Below, one piece after another: positions 21,493 through 30,170 of a stretch of DNA of 64,000 bases. The stretch is from Croceibacterium_B sp963811255 (GTDB taxonomy: Bacteria > Pseudomonadota > Alphaproteobacteria > Sphingomonadales > Sphingomonadaceae), in assembly GCA_963811255.1 (NCBI GenBank), contig CAWEQI010000004.1, positions 1 to 64,000 of the forward strand, in the 5' to 3' direction. The stretch's first letter is position 1. Every line of letters begins with the position of its first letter. Below the pieces are notes generated by a model. It was not told the DNA's origin. It saw only the letters and a list, made by a program, of their open reading frames with translations, and made no database searches. The translations under genes were made by a program, and so were the position numbers.

Positions 21493-22149
21493 CTAACGCG
21501 CCGGATAGCGCAGCCGCCCGAGGAACCGCACCGGGTCGAAGCGGTCGCGCTTGGCCAGCCAGCGCGCCTTGGCCTTCTCGAACTTCATCACCCCTTCGAT
21601 CCGGCGGTCGAGGAAGGCGCGCGTCTCGGCCTTGGCTTCGCTGTCGTCGTCGAGAAACACCGCCAGCGTGGCGCCGTAGACCCCGGCGAGGATCGCCCGC
21701 TTGGTGTAGTGATTGTAATCGGTCGCGGTATCGCCGGCGAGGCGCCACATCTTGTCCGCGCTCGACCAGCCGAGCCGCGCCGTGCGGGCGAGGTTTTGCG
21801 GCATGGCCTCGATCGCCAGCGCCCGGCGCAGCGCTTCCTCGAGCCCGAGCATCGCTTCGAGGCGGAACCATACGAGCGAGCGAATCCGTTCGCGGATCGG
21901 CCTTTCCGCCAGCGTCTCTGGCGTGAAGGCCGCTTCCATTTTAGCGTCGATCGAGGCCACCCAGGCTTCGATCATGTCCATCGCCCCGCCGCTGAAGGCC
22001 AGCCGCGCGACAGCCGGGTCGACTCCTGCGGCCTCGCTCGCGTTGACCAGCGCCGCGTCGCTCCAGCCGTCGAAGATGGCGGCCTCGGCGATTTGCGACG
22101 CCAGGTGGAGCCGCAGTTCGTCGAGTGTCAGATCATCCGCTTGCGCCAT
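21493..22149 (-). CDS. COQ9 family ubiquinone biosynthesis protein
   Basis: The 218-residue protein matches the COQ9 family, lipid-binding TetR-fold proteins that support the COQ7-type hydroxylase step of ubiquinone synthesis. A helical N-terminal TetR-like part includes IAEAAIFDGWSDAALVNAS. The family core follows: ERIRSLVWFRLEAM, then WRLAGDTATDYNHYTKRAIL near residue 150. The TDxNxYxKR segment is the recognisable signature. The start at 22149 gives the normal bacterial length; upstream reading is in the ankyrin gene. It is downstream of the ankyrin gene by one base and convergent with the iron permease. Confidence 0.87.
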   Translation of the reverse strand: MAQADDLTLDELRLHLASQIAEAAIFDGWSDAALVNASEAAGVDPAVARLAFSGGAMDMIEAWVASIDAKMEAAFTPETLAERPIRERIRSLVWFRLEAMLGLEEALRRALAIEAMPQNLARTARLGWSSADKMWRLAGDTATDYNHYTKRAILAGVYGATLAVFLDDDSEAKAETRAFLDRRIEGVMKFEKAKARWLAKRDRFDPVRFLGRLRYPAR

Positions 22150-22150
22150 G

Positions 22151-22765
22151 TCAGAACGTCGGTCCGTAAGTCCCTTTCCGCTTCTTGACTGTCTTGCTCT
22201 TGTCCTGCTTGTCGATTGCGGCAAGGGCCAAACTGTCACCGCCTTGGAGCTTGGCATAGTCGCGCGCGGTGCGGCCCGAGTTGTCGGCCCGGTCGGGGTC
22301 GGCACCCGCCGCGAGCAGGATTCGGACCATCGCCAGATTGTGGGCGTGGACCGCCGAGATCAGCGGCGTCTCCCCGGCGTCGTCGGTCACGTCCACGTTC
22401 GCGCCCGAGCGGGCCAGCGCCACGACCGCATCGGTGGAGCCCATCTGGCTCGCCAGCATCAGCGGAGTGACGCCGTGCTTGTCGGCGATGTTGGGGTCCG
22501 CCCCTTTGCCGAGCAGATAACTCAGCCAGGTGTAGGCATGCTTCCTGACGGCGATGTGCAACGCCGTGTGGCCGTCCGACAGATCGCGCGCGTTGACGAT
22601 GGTGGAGCTCTTGTTCAGCAGCTCTTCGGCCTTGGCGCCGTCCTGCTTTTCGACCGCCTGGAGGAACTTGTAGCCGTCCGAATAAGTCTGCGCCGATGCC
22701 GGCGCCGCCAGCAGCAGAGCCATCCCGGCAAAGGCCGCGAGGGCCAGTCTCATGCGATGAACCAT
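22151..22765 (-). CDS. periplasmic ankyrin-repeat protein
   Basis: The 204-residue protein has a signal peptide (LALAAFAGMALLLAAPASAQ) and four to five ankyrin repeats. These are seen as DGHTALHIAVRKHAYTWLSY, then KHGVTPLMLASQMGSTDAVV, then DAGETPLISAVHAHNLAMVR, and a final degenerate NSGRTARDYAKLQGG. The C-terminus is basic (KTVKKRKG). Repeats of this kind bind protein partners; the partner is unknown. GGAAG before the ATG at 22765 sets the start, and MRLAL at 22753 is an alternative. It is one base upstream of COQ9 and divergent from the SCO gene. Confidence 0.85.
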   Translation of the reverse strand: MVHRMRLALAAFAGMALLLAAPASAQTYSDGYKFLQAVEKQDGAKAEELLNKSSTIVNARDLSDGHTALHIAVRKHAYTWLSYLLGKGADPNIADKHGVTPLMLASQMGSTDAVVALARSGANVDVTDDAGETPLISAVHAHNLAMVRILLAAGADPDRADNSGRTARDYAKLQGGDSLALAAIDKQDKSKTVKKRKGTYGPTF

Positions 22766-22848
22766 CGCCACTTCCACACCTCCCGAAACTTGCGGACGAT
22801 CCGCGCTCATGATTGGGACAACCCTTGCGGCGCGCGCGTTAGCAGAGC

Positions 22849-23463
22849 ATGAACCCGGCTGTCATGTATCGAAATCCGCTGGTATCCGCGCTCGCCCTCC
22901 TGCTCATCGCCTGCTCGTCATCCTCGGGAAGTTCTTCCGGCACCGGACAGACGCCGCCGCTCGCCGGCGCGGCCATCGGCGGGCCGTTCACACTGACCAA
23001 CAGCAACGGCAACACGGTCCACTGGAGCGACTTCGACGGCAAGTACCGCATCGTCTACTTCGGCTATACCTATTGCCCGGACGTCTGCCCGACAGACATG
23101 CAGCACCTGATGCAGGGCTTCGATATCTACAAGAAGAAGCATCCAGCCCTCGCCTCCCAGATCCAGCCGATGTTCATTTCGGTCGACCCGGCGCGCGACA
23201 CGCCCAAGGTGGTGGGCGAGTTCACCCACGCCTTTTCCGACGACCTGCTCGGCCTCACCGGCACGCCGCAGGAGATCGCCAAAGCGGCCAAGGAGTTCGC
23301 GATCTTCTACAAGAAGGGCAAGGTGAATTCGGAAGGCGGGTATCTGGTCAACCACAGCACCCAGGCCTACCTGATGGGCCGAAAGGGACAGCCGATCGCG
23401 CTGGTTCCGGTCGACAAGGACCCGCCCGCAGTGGCCGCGAGCCTCGAAAAATGGGTCAGCTGA
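22849..23463 (+). CDS. SCO1/SenC/PrrC family copper chaperone lipoprotein
   Basis: The 204-residue protein has a lipobox (LLIACS) and a thioredoxin-like fold. The copper-binding motif is YCPDVCP (Cys76 and Cys80), and the distal ligand is His169 in VNHSTQAYL. SCO proteins deliver copper or reduce the CuA site of cytochrome oxidase from the periplasmic face. A Ser/Gly linker follows the lipid anchor. No oxidase gene is adjacent. The last 13 bases overlap the YcgN-family gene. Confidence 0.92.
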   Translation: MNPAVMYRNPLVSALALLLIACSSSSGSSSGTGQTPPLAGAAIGGPFTLTNSNGNTVHWSDFDGKYRIVYFGYTYCPDVCPTDMQHLMQGFDIYKKKHPALASQIQPMFISVDPARDTPKVVGEFTHAFSDDLLGLTGTPQEIAKAAKEFAIFYKKGKVNSEGGYLVNHSTQAYLMGRKGQPIALVPVDKDPPAVAASLEKWVS

Positions 23464-23924
23464 GAGAGCGGTTCTGGGAGCTGCCGCTGGAGGCTCTCGA
23501 CAGATCGGAGTGGGAAGCGCTGTGCGACGGTTGCGGCCGCTGCTGCCTGCATAAGCTGGAAGACGAAGACACCGGGGCGATCGCCCAGACCAACGTCGCC
23601 TGCAAGCTGCTCGACACCGAGACGGCTCGCTGCTGCGACTATCGGCACCGGAAGGCCTTCGTGCCCGATTGCCTGCGGCTGACGCTCAAGCAGGTGCTGA
23701 CGGTGCCGTGGCTGCCGGAAACCTGCGCCTACCGCCGCCGCGCGGAAGGCAAGCCGCTGCCCGAGTGGCACCATCTGCTGACCGGCAGCGATGCGGCGAT
23801 GAAGCGCGCCGGCCGCTGCGTCGCCGGAAAGGTGGTAAGCGAAACGGAGGCTGGCCCGCTCGAGCACCACATCGTCGACTGGGACGACGATGAAGCCGTC
23901 GCGGTCGAGGAAATCGGGCGGTGA
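23451..23924 (+). CDS. YcgN family cysteine-cluster protein
   Basis: The 157-residue protein carries the family motif CDGCGRCC (about residues 24-31). Further conserved cysteines are ACKLLDTETARCCDYRHR and VPDCLRLT, then PETCAYR. The pattern suggests a metal (Zn or Fe-S) cluster. The biological function of the family is unknown. The ATG at 23451 lies inside the end of the SCO gene, and the stop overlaps the next gene (GTGA), so the three genes appear translationally coupled. Confidence 0.88.
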   Translation: MGQLRERFWELPLEALDRSEWEALCDGCGRCCLHKLEDEDTGAIAQTNVACKLLDTETARCCDYRHRKAFVPDCLRLTLKQVLTVPWLPETCAYRRRAEGKPLPEWHHLLTGSDAAMKRAGRCVAGKVVSETEAGPLEHHIVDWDDDEAVAVEEIGR

Positions 23925-24646
23925 TCGACTGGCTGCGCCGCGCGCCCGGCGAGCAACCCGCGGTCAGCATCGGCGGGCGTGACGTGCCGCTGGCGATCCG
24001 CCGCCATTCGCGCGCGCGGCGGCTGACGATGCGCTTGGCGCCCGACGGGAGCGAGGTGCGCATCACGCTGCCGCAGTGGGGCCGGACCGAGGACGCGCTG
24101 GCGTTCGCCCGCGCCCGAACCAAATGGCTCGAGACACAACTGGCCGGGATCCCGCCGACGCTGGCGCCGGGGCCCGGCGGAACCGTGCGCTACCGCGGGG
24201 AGGCGCTGGCGATCGACTGGCATCCCTCGCATCCGCGCCGGCCGTCTCTGGCGGAAAGCGCCGTCCGCATCGGCGGCCCGGCCGAGAGCCTTCCGCCGCG
24301 CCTGCGGCGTTGGCTGGAGGGCGAAGCCCAGCGGCTGCTGGAGCGCGATCTCGCATTCTACTGCGCCCGGGCCGGGCATCAGCCGCCGCCGCTCAGGCTT
24401 TCACGGGCGCAGCGGCGCTGGGGCAGCTGTTCCGACCGCCGGACGATCCGCATCAACTGGCGGCTGGTGCAGGCCCCCGACTTCGTCCGCCGCTCGGTGG
24501 TTGCCCACGAAGTCGCCCACATGACCCATTTCGATCATTCCCCGGCGTTCCACGCGCTGCTGGCAAATCTGTTCGAAGGCGACCTGAAGGGGGCCGATCG
24601 ATGGCTGAAGGCGCACGGCCGGACGCTCTACGCGCCGTTCGGCTAA
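23921..24646 (+). CDS. YgjP-type (SprT-like) zinc metallopeptidase
   Basis: The 241-residue protein belongs to the DUF45/YgjP family. The N-terminus is basic (RHSRARRLTMRLAPDG). The zinc site is HEVAHMTHFDHS near residue 195, where His-Glu-x-x-His is complete and a further His follows after four residues. RWGSCS near residue 167 is the other family signature. The GTG start at 23921 overlaps the YcgN stop. No signal peptide was found. The substrate is unknown. Confidence 0.86.
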   Translation: MIDWLRRAPGEQPAVSIGGRDVPLAIRRHSRARRLTMRLAPDGSEVRITLPQWGRTEDALAFARARTKWLETQLAGIPPTLAPGPGGTVRYRGEALAIDWHPSHPRRPSLAESAVRIGGPAESLPPRLRRWLEGEAQRLLERDLAFYCARAGHQPPPLRLSRAQRRWGSCSDRRTIRINWRLVQAPDFVRRSVVAHEVAHMTHFDHSPAFHALLANLFEGDLKGADRWLKAHGRTLYAPFG

Positions 24647-24694
24647 GGGCGAGCCCCTAACCACGAATTAACCATTAGCGGTCACAAGCGGGCC

Positions 24695-25309
24695 ATGGCG
24701 TCTTTCGGCCTCGCCTTTGCGGCCGCTCTCGCCGCGGTCTCGGCACCGGCTCTCGAGCGGGCGCGCCCTTTCGTGCCCCACCCTCGGCCGCACTCTCCAG
24801 CTCCAGCTCCCGCCCCGGCCACGGCCGCCACACCGCCAGCCACTGCCGAACCGTCCGCCTCGAGCGACGGTTGCTGCGCCGATCCGTTTGCGACCATCGA
24901 CGCTAACGGCGAACGGCCGCTGTCGATCACCATCGAAAGCGGCCTGAGCGTCGGCCGGCTAGGCCTCAAAGGGCGCGATGACGGCGACGCGGCGATCGAC
25001 CCGCAGACCGGCGCCAAGCAGGTCGGCGGCGACATGGTCGATCTCGGCGGCCTGACGTTTCAGGGCAAGGCGACGATCACCGGGCGGCCCCTGCGGCCGG
25101 TGCGCATCGACTTGCCGCAGACCGTCATCCTGCACAGCCCGTCCGGCGCCGAGGCCGAACTGAGCCAGTTCCGCACCGACCTGCCCGGCGTCGCCATGCT
25201 CGACGCCAACGGACAGCTGCAATTCAACTTCGGCGCCACGATCACCAGCAAGGGCGGCCAGGGCGGCAGTTTCCGCGGGCGCATCCCGATCCGCGTCGAA
25301 TATTTCTGA
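24695..25309 (+). CDS. secreted DUF4402 domain protein
   Basis: The 204-residue protein has a signal-like N-terminus and a Pro/Ala-rich linker (about residues 24-55). The DUF4402 domain follows: PLSITIESGLSVGRLGLKG, GKATITGRPLRPVRIDLPQT, and a final GGSFRGRIPIRVEYF. DUF4402 proteins are surface or secreted beta proteins of proteobacteria, often beside fimbrial genes, but no chaperone-usher gene is near. Two adjacent cysteines (GCCAD) sit before the domain. The function is unknown. Confidence 0.75.
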   Translation: MASFGLAFAAALAAVSAPALERARPFVPHPRPHSPAPAPAPATAATPPATAEPSASSDGCCADPFATIDANGERPLSITIESGLSVGRLGLKGRDDGDAAIDPQTGAKQVGGDMVDLGGLTFQGKATITGRPLRPVRIDLPQTVILHSPSGAEAELSQFRTDLPGVAMLDANGQLQFNFGATITSKGGQGGSFRGRIPIRVEYF

Positions 25310-25363
25310 CCTTGGGCCAGTGGGGTAGCGCCGGGGCACGCCGACCCCTATCTTGGCCCCGCA

Positions 25364-25837
25364 ATGCGCATCTTCAATCTCAAGAACGTCTCGCCGGTAG
25401 ACGGCCTCGGCGACTTCGTCGAGCAGTGGCGCCAGCCGACGCCCTATCGTTGGCAAATCCTCGGCGTGTCGGTGGCGCTGACGTTCGCCATGATCGTTCT
25501 GTTCGTGCCCAAAACGGAGCACGCCCCGCCGCCCAAGCCCGACGTCATCTGGATCAACAGCTGGCCCGCGAATCGCTCCGAAAAGGAGATCATCGCCTCC
25601 AACATCGCCAACCAGAAGCGCAAGGAAGCCGCCGAAGCCGTCGAGAAGCAGAAAGAGGAAGTGCGCAAGAACTTCTACCGGAATCTCGCCCGGGCGACCG
25701 GGATGGACCCGGACGAGCTGGCGCGCGAATACGGCGGGCAACCGGCGCCTGCCGCCAAGCCCGCGCCGCCGACTACCAGCGGGACGGCAAAGCCCGCGCC
25801 CTCGGCCGAGCCACCCGCGGGACCGCCCGCGAAGTGA
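25364..25837 (+). CDS. bitopic membrane protein of unknown function
   Basis: The 157-residue protein has one transmembrane helix (about residues 30-48, WQILGVSVALTFAMIVLFVP). A conserved-looking middle (PDVIWINSWPANRSEKEIIA) is followed by a charged coiled-coil (KRKEAAEAVEKQKEEVRKNF) and a Pro/Ala-rich tail. A cytoplasmic N-terminus of 29 residues and a periplasmic remainder are likely. It overlaps ribD by four bases (GTGA), so it is in the riboflavin operon. I do not recognise a family. Confidence 0.72.
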   Translation: MRIFNLKNVSPVDGLGDFVEQWRQPTPYRWQILGVSVALTFAMIVLFVPKTEHAPPPKPDVIWINSWPANRSEKEIIASNIANQKRKEAAEAVEKQKEEVRKNFYRNLARATGMDPDELAREYGGQPAPAAKPAPPTTSGTAKPAPSAEPPAGPPAK

Positions 25838-26802
25838 GCGACCCGGACGCGCGCTGGCTGGCGGCCGCCGCCTGCCTGGCCGAGCGCGCCCGCCCGATGA
25901 GCCGGCCGAACCCGGCCGTGGGCGCAATCGTGGTCAAGGACGGGATCTTGCTCGGCCGGGGTTGGACGCGCCCCGGCGGGCGGCCCCATGCCGAGGCGGT
26001 GGCGCTCGGCGAGGCGGGCGCGGCGGCGCGCGGCGCAACGCTTTACGTCACGCTCGAACCCTGTGCCCATGTGAGCGACCGCGGCCCGACGTGCGCCGAT
26101 CTGGCGGCGGAAGCAGGGTTGGCCCGCGCGGTGATCGGCGTGGAGGATCCCGATCCGCGCACCGCCGGCGATGGCGTGGCCAAGCTCCGGTCGGCCGGTG
26201 TCGCGATGACCGTCGCCGACGATCGGACCTGCCGCGACAGCCTCGCCGGATATCTGATGCGGGAGCACGAGAGCCGCCCGTTCGTCACCCTCAAGCTGGC
26301 GATGACGGCCGACGGCTTCGTGGCGCGCAAGGACGGCACCAGCCAATGGATCACCGGCGAGATCGCCCGCGCCCACGCCCATCGCGAGCGCGCGCGGAAC
26401 GACGCGATCCTCGTCGGCGGCCGCACGCTGCGGACCGACGCGCCGCGGCTCGACGTGCGCTTGCCCGGTCTTGAGGACCGCAGTCCGCTCCGCGTGGTGC
26501 TCACCCGCGGCGATGCGCCGGAAGGGTGGCAGGCGATCTCCGGTCCGGAGGACATCCGTACGCTCGATGGGCAATACCTGCTCGTCGAAGGCGGCGCCGA
26601 AGTCGCCGAAGCGTTCCTTGCCGCCGGCTTGGTCGACCGGCTGCTGCTTTACCGCGCGCCGGTCGAGTTCGGTGAGGGCGTGCCGGCCTTTCGCGCCCCC
26701 GGCGCAACGGGCGTTCCCGACGGCTGGCGCCTCGCCGACCGCCGCCGGCTTGGCAGCGACACGCTCGAAGTCTACACCCCCGGCGAACCCGAGGGAGCCT
26801 GA
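25834..26802 (+). CDS. ribD: bifunctional riboflavin deaminase/reductase RibD
   Basis: The 322-residue enzyme carries out the second and third steps of riboflavin synthesis: deamination of the GTP-derived pyrimidine, then side-chain reduction with NADPH. The N-terminal deaminase zinc site is PHAEAVAL (His52) with PCAHVSDRGPTC (Cys77 and Cys87). The C-terminal reductase begins near residue 150 (PFVTLKLAMTADGFVA), with DAILVGGRTL and a late LVEGGAEV. The GTG at 25834, overlapping the upstream stop, is the first start that gives the full deaminase domain. ribE follows with a one-base overlap. Confidence 0.93.
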   Translation: MSDPDARWLAAAACLAERARPMSRPNPAVGAIVVKDGILLGRGWTRPGGRPHAEAVALGEAGAAARGATLYVTLEPCAHVSDRGPTCADLAAEAGLARAVIGVEDPDPRTAGDGVAKLRSAGVAMTVADDRTCRDSLAGYLMREHESRPFVTLKLAMTADGFVARKDGTSQWITGEIARAHAHRERARNDAILVGGRTLRTDAPRLDVRLPGLEDRSPLRVVLTRGDAPEGWQAISGPEDIRTLDGQYLLVEGGAEVAEAFLAAGLVDRLLLYRAPVEFGEGVPAFRAPGATGVPDGWRLADRRRLGSDTLEVYTPGEPEGA

Positions 26803-27419
26803 TGTTCACCGGCATCGTCACCGCGATCGGCACGATCGAGAGCTGCGAACAGCGCGGCGACTTGAGGGTGCGCATCGCCTGTCCGTTCGATCCCGAGGCG
26901 ATCGCGATGGGAGCCTCGATCGCCTGTGCCGGCGTGTGCCTGACGGTCGTCGAACGCGGCGGGGAGTCCGGCAACGCGTGGTTCGCGGTCGATGTCTCGG
27001 CGGAGACGCTGTCGTGCACCGCTGCGGGCACCTGGAGCGAAGGCGCACGGATCAATCTCGAGCCTTCGCTCAGGCTCGGCGACGAACTCGGCGGGCACAT
27101 CGTGGCCGGCCATGTCGATGCGGTGGGCGAGGTGGCCCAGGTTGCGCCCCAAGGGGATTCGACCCGACTGACAATCGTCGCCCCGGCCGAGCTCGCCCCG
27201 TTCATCGCGCCCAAGGGGTCGATCGCCGTCGACGGCGTCTCGCTGACGGTGAACGAGGTCGAGGACCGCGCCAACGGCTCGGTCCATTTCGGCCTCAACC
27301 TGATCCCGCATACCGCCGAAGTGACGACACTCGGCAGCCTGAAGCAGGGTGACGAGGTCAACCTCGAGATCGATACCGTCGCGCGCTACCTGCAGCGGCT
27401 GGAGACACTGCGCGCCTGA
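26802..27419 (+). CDS. ribE: riboflavin synthase alpha chain
   Basis: The 205-residue enzyme dismutates two lumazines to riboflavin. It has two internal repeats: MFTGIVTAIGTIE with GASIACAGVCLTVV in the first half, and GHIVAGHVDAVGEV with GSIAVDGVSLTVNEV in the second. The N-terminal MFTGIV is a strong family signature. TGATG overlap with ribD implies coupled translation. It is convergent with the aminotransferase, leaving 18 bases and no visible terminator. Confidence 0.95.
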   Translation: MFTGIVTAIGTIESCEQRGDLRVRIACPFDPEAIAMGASIACAGVCLTVVERGGESGNAWFAVDVSAETLSCTAAGTWSEGARINLEPSLRLGDELGGHIVAGHVDAVGEVAQVAPQGDSTRLTIVAPAELAPFIAPKGSIAVDGVSLTVNEVEDRANGSVHFGLNLIPHTAEVTTLGSLKQGDEVNLEIDTVARYLQRLETLRA

Positions 27420-27437
27420 GCGAGAGGCCGCGCGCAG

Positions 27438-28622
27438 CTAGACCGTCTCGGCCGCCACTTCGGCCAGCGCCGCGGTGAACTTGGGGATGTTGTCCATCGT
27501 CAGCCCGGCGACGTTGATGCGACCCGAACCGGCCATGTAGATGCCGTGGTCCTTGCGCAGCTGCTCGACCTGTTCCCTCGTCAGCGGCAGCATGGTGAAC
27601 ATGCCGTTCTGGTGTCCGAGCGGCGCAAGATCGATGCTGCCGAGACGTCCGGCGTCGGCCAGTGCCGCGCGCACCTGGCGGATTCGCACGCGCATCTGTT
27701 CGAGCTCGTCGAGCCATTGCTCGGTCAGCTCGGAATCGCGCAGCACCAGCCGCACCGCGGCGGCGCCGTGATCGGGCGGCATCGACCAGGCGGCGCGGGC
27801 GAGGCCATAGGCGTTCGAGAGAACGCGGGGCAGTTCCTCGGCGTCGGTCGCCAGGACATAGAGCGCGCCGACGCGGTCCCGATAGAGGCCGAAGTTCTTG
27901 TCGCAGCTCTGCGCGATCAGCGCCTCGGGCACCGAATCGACCAGCTTGCGCACGCCGTAGGCGTCTTCCTCGATGCCGTGCCCGAGCCCCTGATAGGCGA
28001 GATCGACCACCGGCAGCACGGTGCCCGCCGCCAGCAGCGCGGCGATCTCGTCCCACTGCTCGGGCGTGTAGTCGATGCCGGTCGGGTTGTGGCAGCTGCC
28101 GTGGAGCAGCACCACGTCCGTCTCACCCGCCTCGGCGAGCGCCTCCTTGAGCGCCGCGAGGTTCGCCGTTCCCTCGTCCGTCGCATGCGGAAAGGTCACC
28201 AACTCCAGATCGAGGTCGCGGGCGACCTGCGCGTGGTTCGGCCAGCTCGGCGTGCCCATCAGCACCCGGGTCGCGCCTGCTCGCTTCGCCAGCGCCAGGG
28301 CCAACCGCACCGCGCCGGTGCCGCCGGGGGTCTGCAGCCCCTCGATCCGCCCGCCGCGCGTCGGATCGTTGCCGAAGACATACGGCATCAGCGCATGGAC
28401 GAAGCCCATGTCGCCCTCCGGGCCGAGGTAGGCCTTGGTCTCCTGCTCCTCGACCAGCGTCTGCTCGGCGGCCTTGATCGCGCCGAATACCGGAGTGGCG
28501 CCCTGGCCGGTGCGGTAGACGCCGACGCCGAGGTCGATTTTGTCCCCCCGCGGATCGCCGTCGTACAGCTTGATGAGGGCCAGCAGGGCGTCGGGCGGCT
28601 GTTGTTCGAGTTTGTCGAGCAT
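27438..28622 (-). CDS. aromatic amino acid aminotransferase (class I)
   Basis: The 394-residue PLP enzyme is of the aspartate/tyrosine aminotransferase class. IDLGVGVYRTGQGATPVF is followed by AYLGPEGDMGF, HGSCHNPTGID, and the PLP lysine in SCDKNFGLYRDRVG. The GLYRxRVG after the lysine is typical of TyrB/AspC-type enzymes. Substrate preference between aspartate and aromatic amino acids cannot be decided by eye. It is downstream of the DUF1134 gene on the same strand, 76 bases away. Confidence 0.9.
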   Translation of the reverse strand: MLDKLEQQPPDALLALIKLYDGDPRGDKIDLGVGVYRTGQGATPVFGAIKAAEQTLVEEQETKAYLGPEGDMGFVHALMPYVFGNDPTRGGRIEGLQTPGGTGAVRLALALAKRAGATRVLMGTPSWPNHAQVARDLDLELVTFPHATDEGTANLAALKEALAEAGETDVVLLHGSCHNPTGIDYTPEQWDEIAALLAAGTVLPVVDLAYQGLGHGIEEDAYGVRKLVDSVPEALIAQSCDKNFGLYRDRVGALYVLATDAEELPRVLSNAYGLARAAWSMPPDHGAAAVRLVLRDSELTEQWLDELEQMRVRIRQVRAALADAGRLGSIDLAPLGHQNGMFTMLPLTREQVEQLRKDHGIYMAGSGRINVAGLTMDNIPKFTAALAEVAAETV

Positions 28623-28698
28623 GGCCGCGCCCTTAGGGCCTGCGCCCGTGCGCTATCAAGCGGCAATCAGATGGCGCGCGCCAAGTTTTCCTGCAGCC

Positions 28699-29481
28699 TC
28701 AGAACGGCAGCCACTTATGCTTCTTGGTGAACTTCATGTACCCCGCGTTGATGCCCAGGCGGAGCCCGGCGCCGACCCGGATCGGGATCAGCACGACGTC
28801 GCCCCGGCGCAGGTAGCTCGCGGTAAGGCCGCCGACGACGTAGGCGTCGCCCTCGCCGGCGGGGAAACGCTTGTAGAGATCGGCGGTGTTGTAAAGGTTG
28901 TAGACCAGCACGAAGGTGCTCGCGGCATTGGCCCCGGCGTCGAATCCGATGGAGGGGCCGGTCCAGTACACCGGCATGGTTCCTTCGACCTTGTGGTAGA
29001 GCGTACCCGAGCCGTAGCGCAGGCCAATGCCGATCGCCCCGCCGGCCTCACGGCCGACGATGTAGCCGTCCGGCTCGCCCTGCTTCTTGAGGATGTTCTT
29101 GATCATCGTGGCGACGCCCTTGGCGCCCTTGCCGAACACGCCCTCGGCCGCGCCGATCAGGTCGTCCTCATGATAGGTCTGCGATTGATCGGCCGCGGCG
29201 GGCGGGACCGACTGGGTCGCGGGAGCGGGCGGCAACGGCTCTTGTGGCGCCGACTCGGGTGCGGGCGGGGCGCTCTCGGGCGGCGCCCCCGGATCCTGAT
29301 AGGCCGAGCCGGGCGGCGCGGATTGGGCGGGCGGCGGCAGATCGCTGGCGATCGCCTTGTCGGGATCGACCGCCTGGACCGACTGCGCGGCAGCAGGGGC
29401 AGTAAATCCCGCGGCGGCAAGAGCCAGCGCAGCGACAAGCGCGCGCCCGCGGCGAGTGTTGGCGGCAAGTTCGATCAGCAT
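28699..29481 (-). CDS. DUF1134 (EipA-like) envelope protein
   Basis: The 260-residue protein has a signal peptide (ALALAAAGFTAPAAAQ) and a Pro/Ala-rich linker (about residues 45-105). The conserved DUF1134 domain follows, with YHEDDLIGAAEGVFGKG, VGREAGGAIGIGLRYGSGTL and IGFDAGANAASTFVLVYNLY. The related Brucella/Caulobacter EipA protein is an envelope-integrity factor. The start at 29481 was chosen because it gives a short n-region before the signal helix. No transport or catalytic motif is seen. Confidence 0.85.
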   Translation of the reverse strand: MLIELAANTRRGRALVAALALAAAGFTAPAAAQSVQAVDPDKAIASDLPPPAQSAPPGSAYQDPGAPPESAPPAPESAPQEPLPPAPATQSVPPAAADQSQTYHEDDLIGAAEGVFGKGAKGVATMIKNILKKQGEPDGYIVGREAGGAIGIGLRYGSGTLYHKVEGTMPVYWTGPSIGFDAGANAASTFVLVYNLYNTADLYKRFPAGEGDAYVVGGLTASYLRRGDVVLIPIRVGAGLRLGINAGYMKFTKKHKWLPF

Positions 29482-29617
29482 GAGTCCATCCCCGTCCCGT
29501 CCACACGGAACTATTCGCCCGCGAACAGAATCCTTTGCGCCTGAAGCGGCAATGAATGGGCGGCAGGGCGAATCGGATTTGCGGTGAGTCGAGTCGCATG
29601 GAGCCGGCGGCTTGCCC

Positions 29618-29646
29618 TTGTCCGGCCGGAGGGCCGTCGCTATAGG
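29618..29646 (+). promoter_or_regulatory. candidate promoter of tRNA-Ser
   Basis: TTGTCC (29618-29623) and TATAGG (29641-29646) are separated by 17 bases and lie 23 bases upstream of the tRNA. Spacing and position suit sigma-70. Confidence 0.5.
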
Positions 29647-29669
29647 CCGCGCTTCGCGAGCCGCGATCC

Positions 29670-29762
29670 GGAGACGTGGGTGAGTGGCTGAAACCAGCGG
29701 TTTGCTAAACCGCCATACGGGGATTACCTGTATCGAGGGTTCGAATCCCTCCGTCTCCGCCA
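29670..29762 (+). tRNA. tRNA-Ser (GCU)
   Basis: This is a 93-nt class II tRNA. It begins GGAGACGTGGGTGAGTGG, has anticodon GCT in TTTGCTAAAC, a long variable arm (CGGGGATTACCTG), a T-loop GGTTCGAATCC, and an encoded GCCA end. The acceptor GGAGACG pairs fully with CGTCTCC. Confidence 0.97.
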
Positions 29763-30170
29763 TTTCCTTTTCGCTGAAATTCGCTGGCGTTCGGAAAACC
29801 GCAGAAATCCTGCCGCAGTCGCGGTCGGGCGCCCGCCCGCCGCGGCCGGAGAGGTCGGTTCCCAGCCCACCCGAGGTCGAGCCATGCCCGCCCGATATCG
29901 ACCAGCCGGATCGCGGTTTGCCGGAGACGCCCCGTCCGGATTGAAGCGGCAGGAGTATGTCGGAGGGTGGGTTAAATCGCTCATCCTTGCGCTGGCGCAG
30001 ACGTTGGTCAGCTGCTTGGACTTCAATGGGTGGACCTCAAGGTCCTGCGGCTCGACGTTTTAGCAAACGGTCATGTCTGCGCTGGGGCGAGCTCGCGGCA
30101 AACTGATCGCCGACTTCACCGGCCAAAGTACCCCGCGCCCGCCCGCAGCGGTTTCTCCGTAACATTCTCA
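29763..30170. other. 407-base gap without a supported gene
   Basis: I see no convincing coding sequence, palindrome or repeat of the tRNA-Ser 3' end here. All frames are short or have poor third-position bias. It may carry the promoter of the ABC exporter operon, but no clear -35/-10 pair was found. Confidence 0.5.

Noticed and set aside
29670..30170. tRNA-Ser as an integration site for an island starting with the ABC exporter
   Set aside because: No integrase and no repeat of the tRNA 3' end were seen downstream, and the exporter genes have the same GC-rich codon style as their neighbours.
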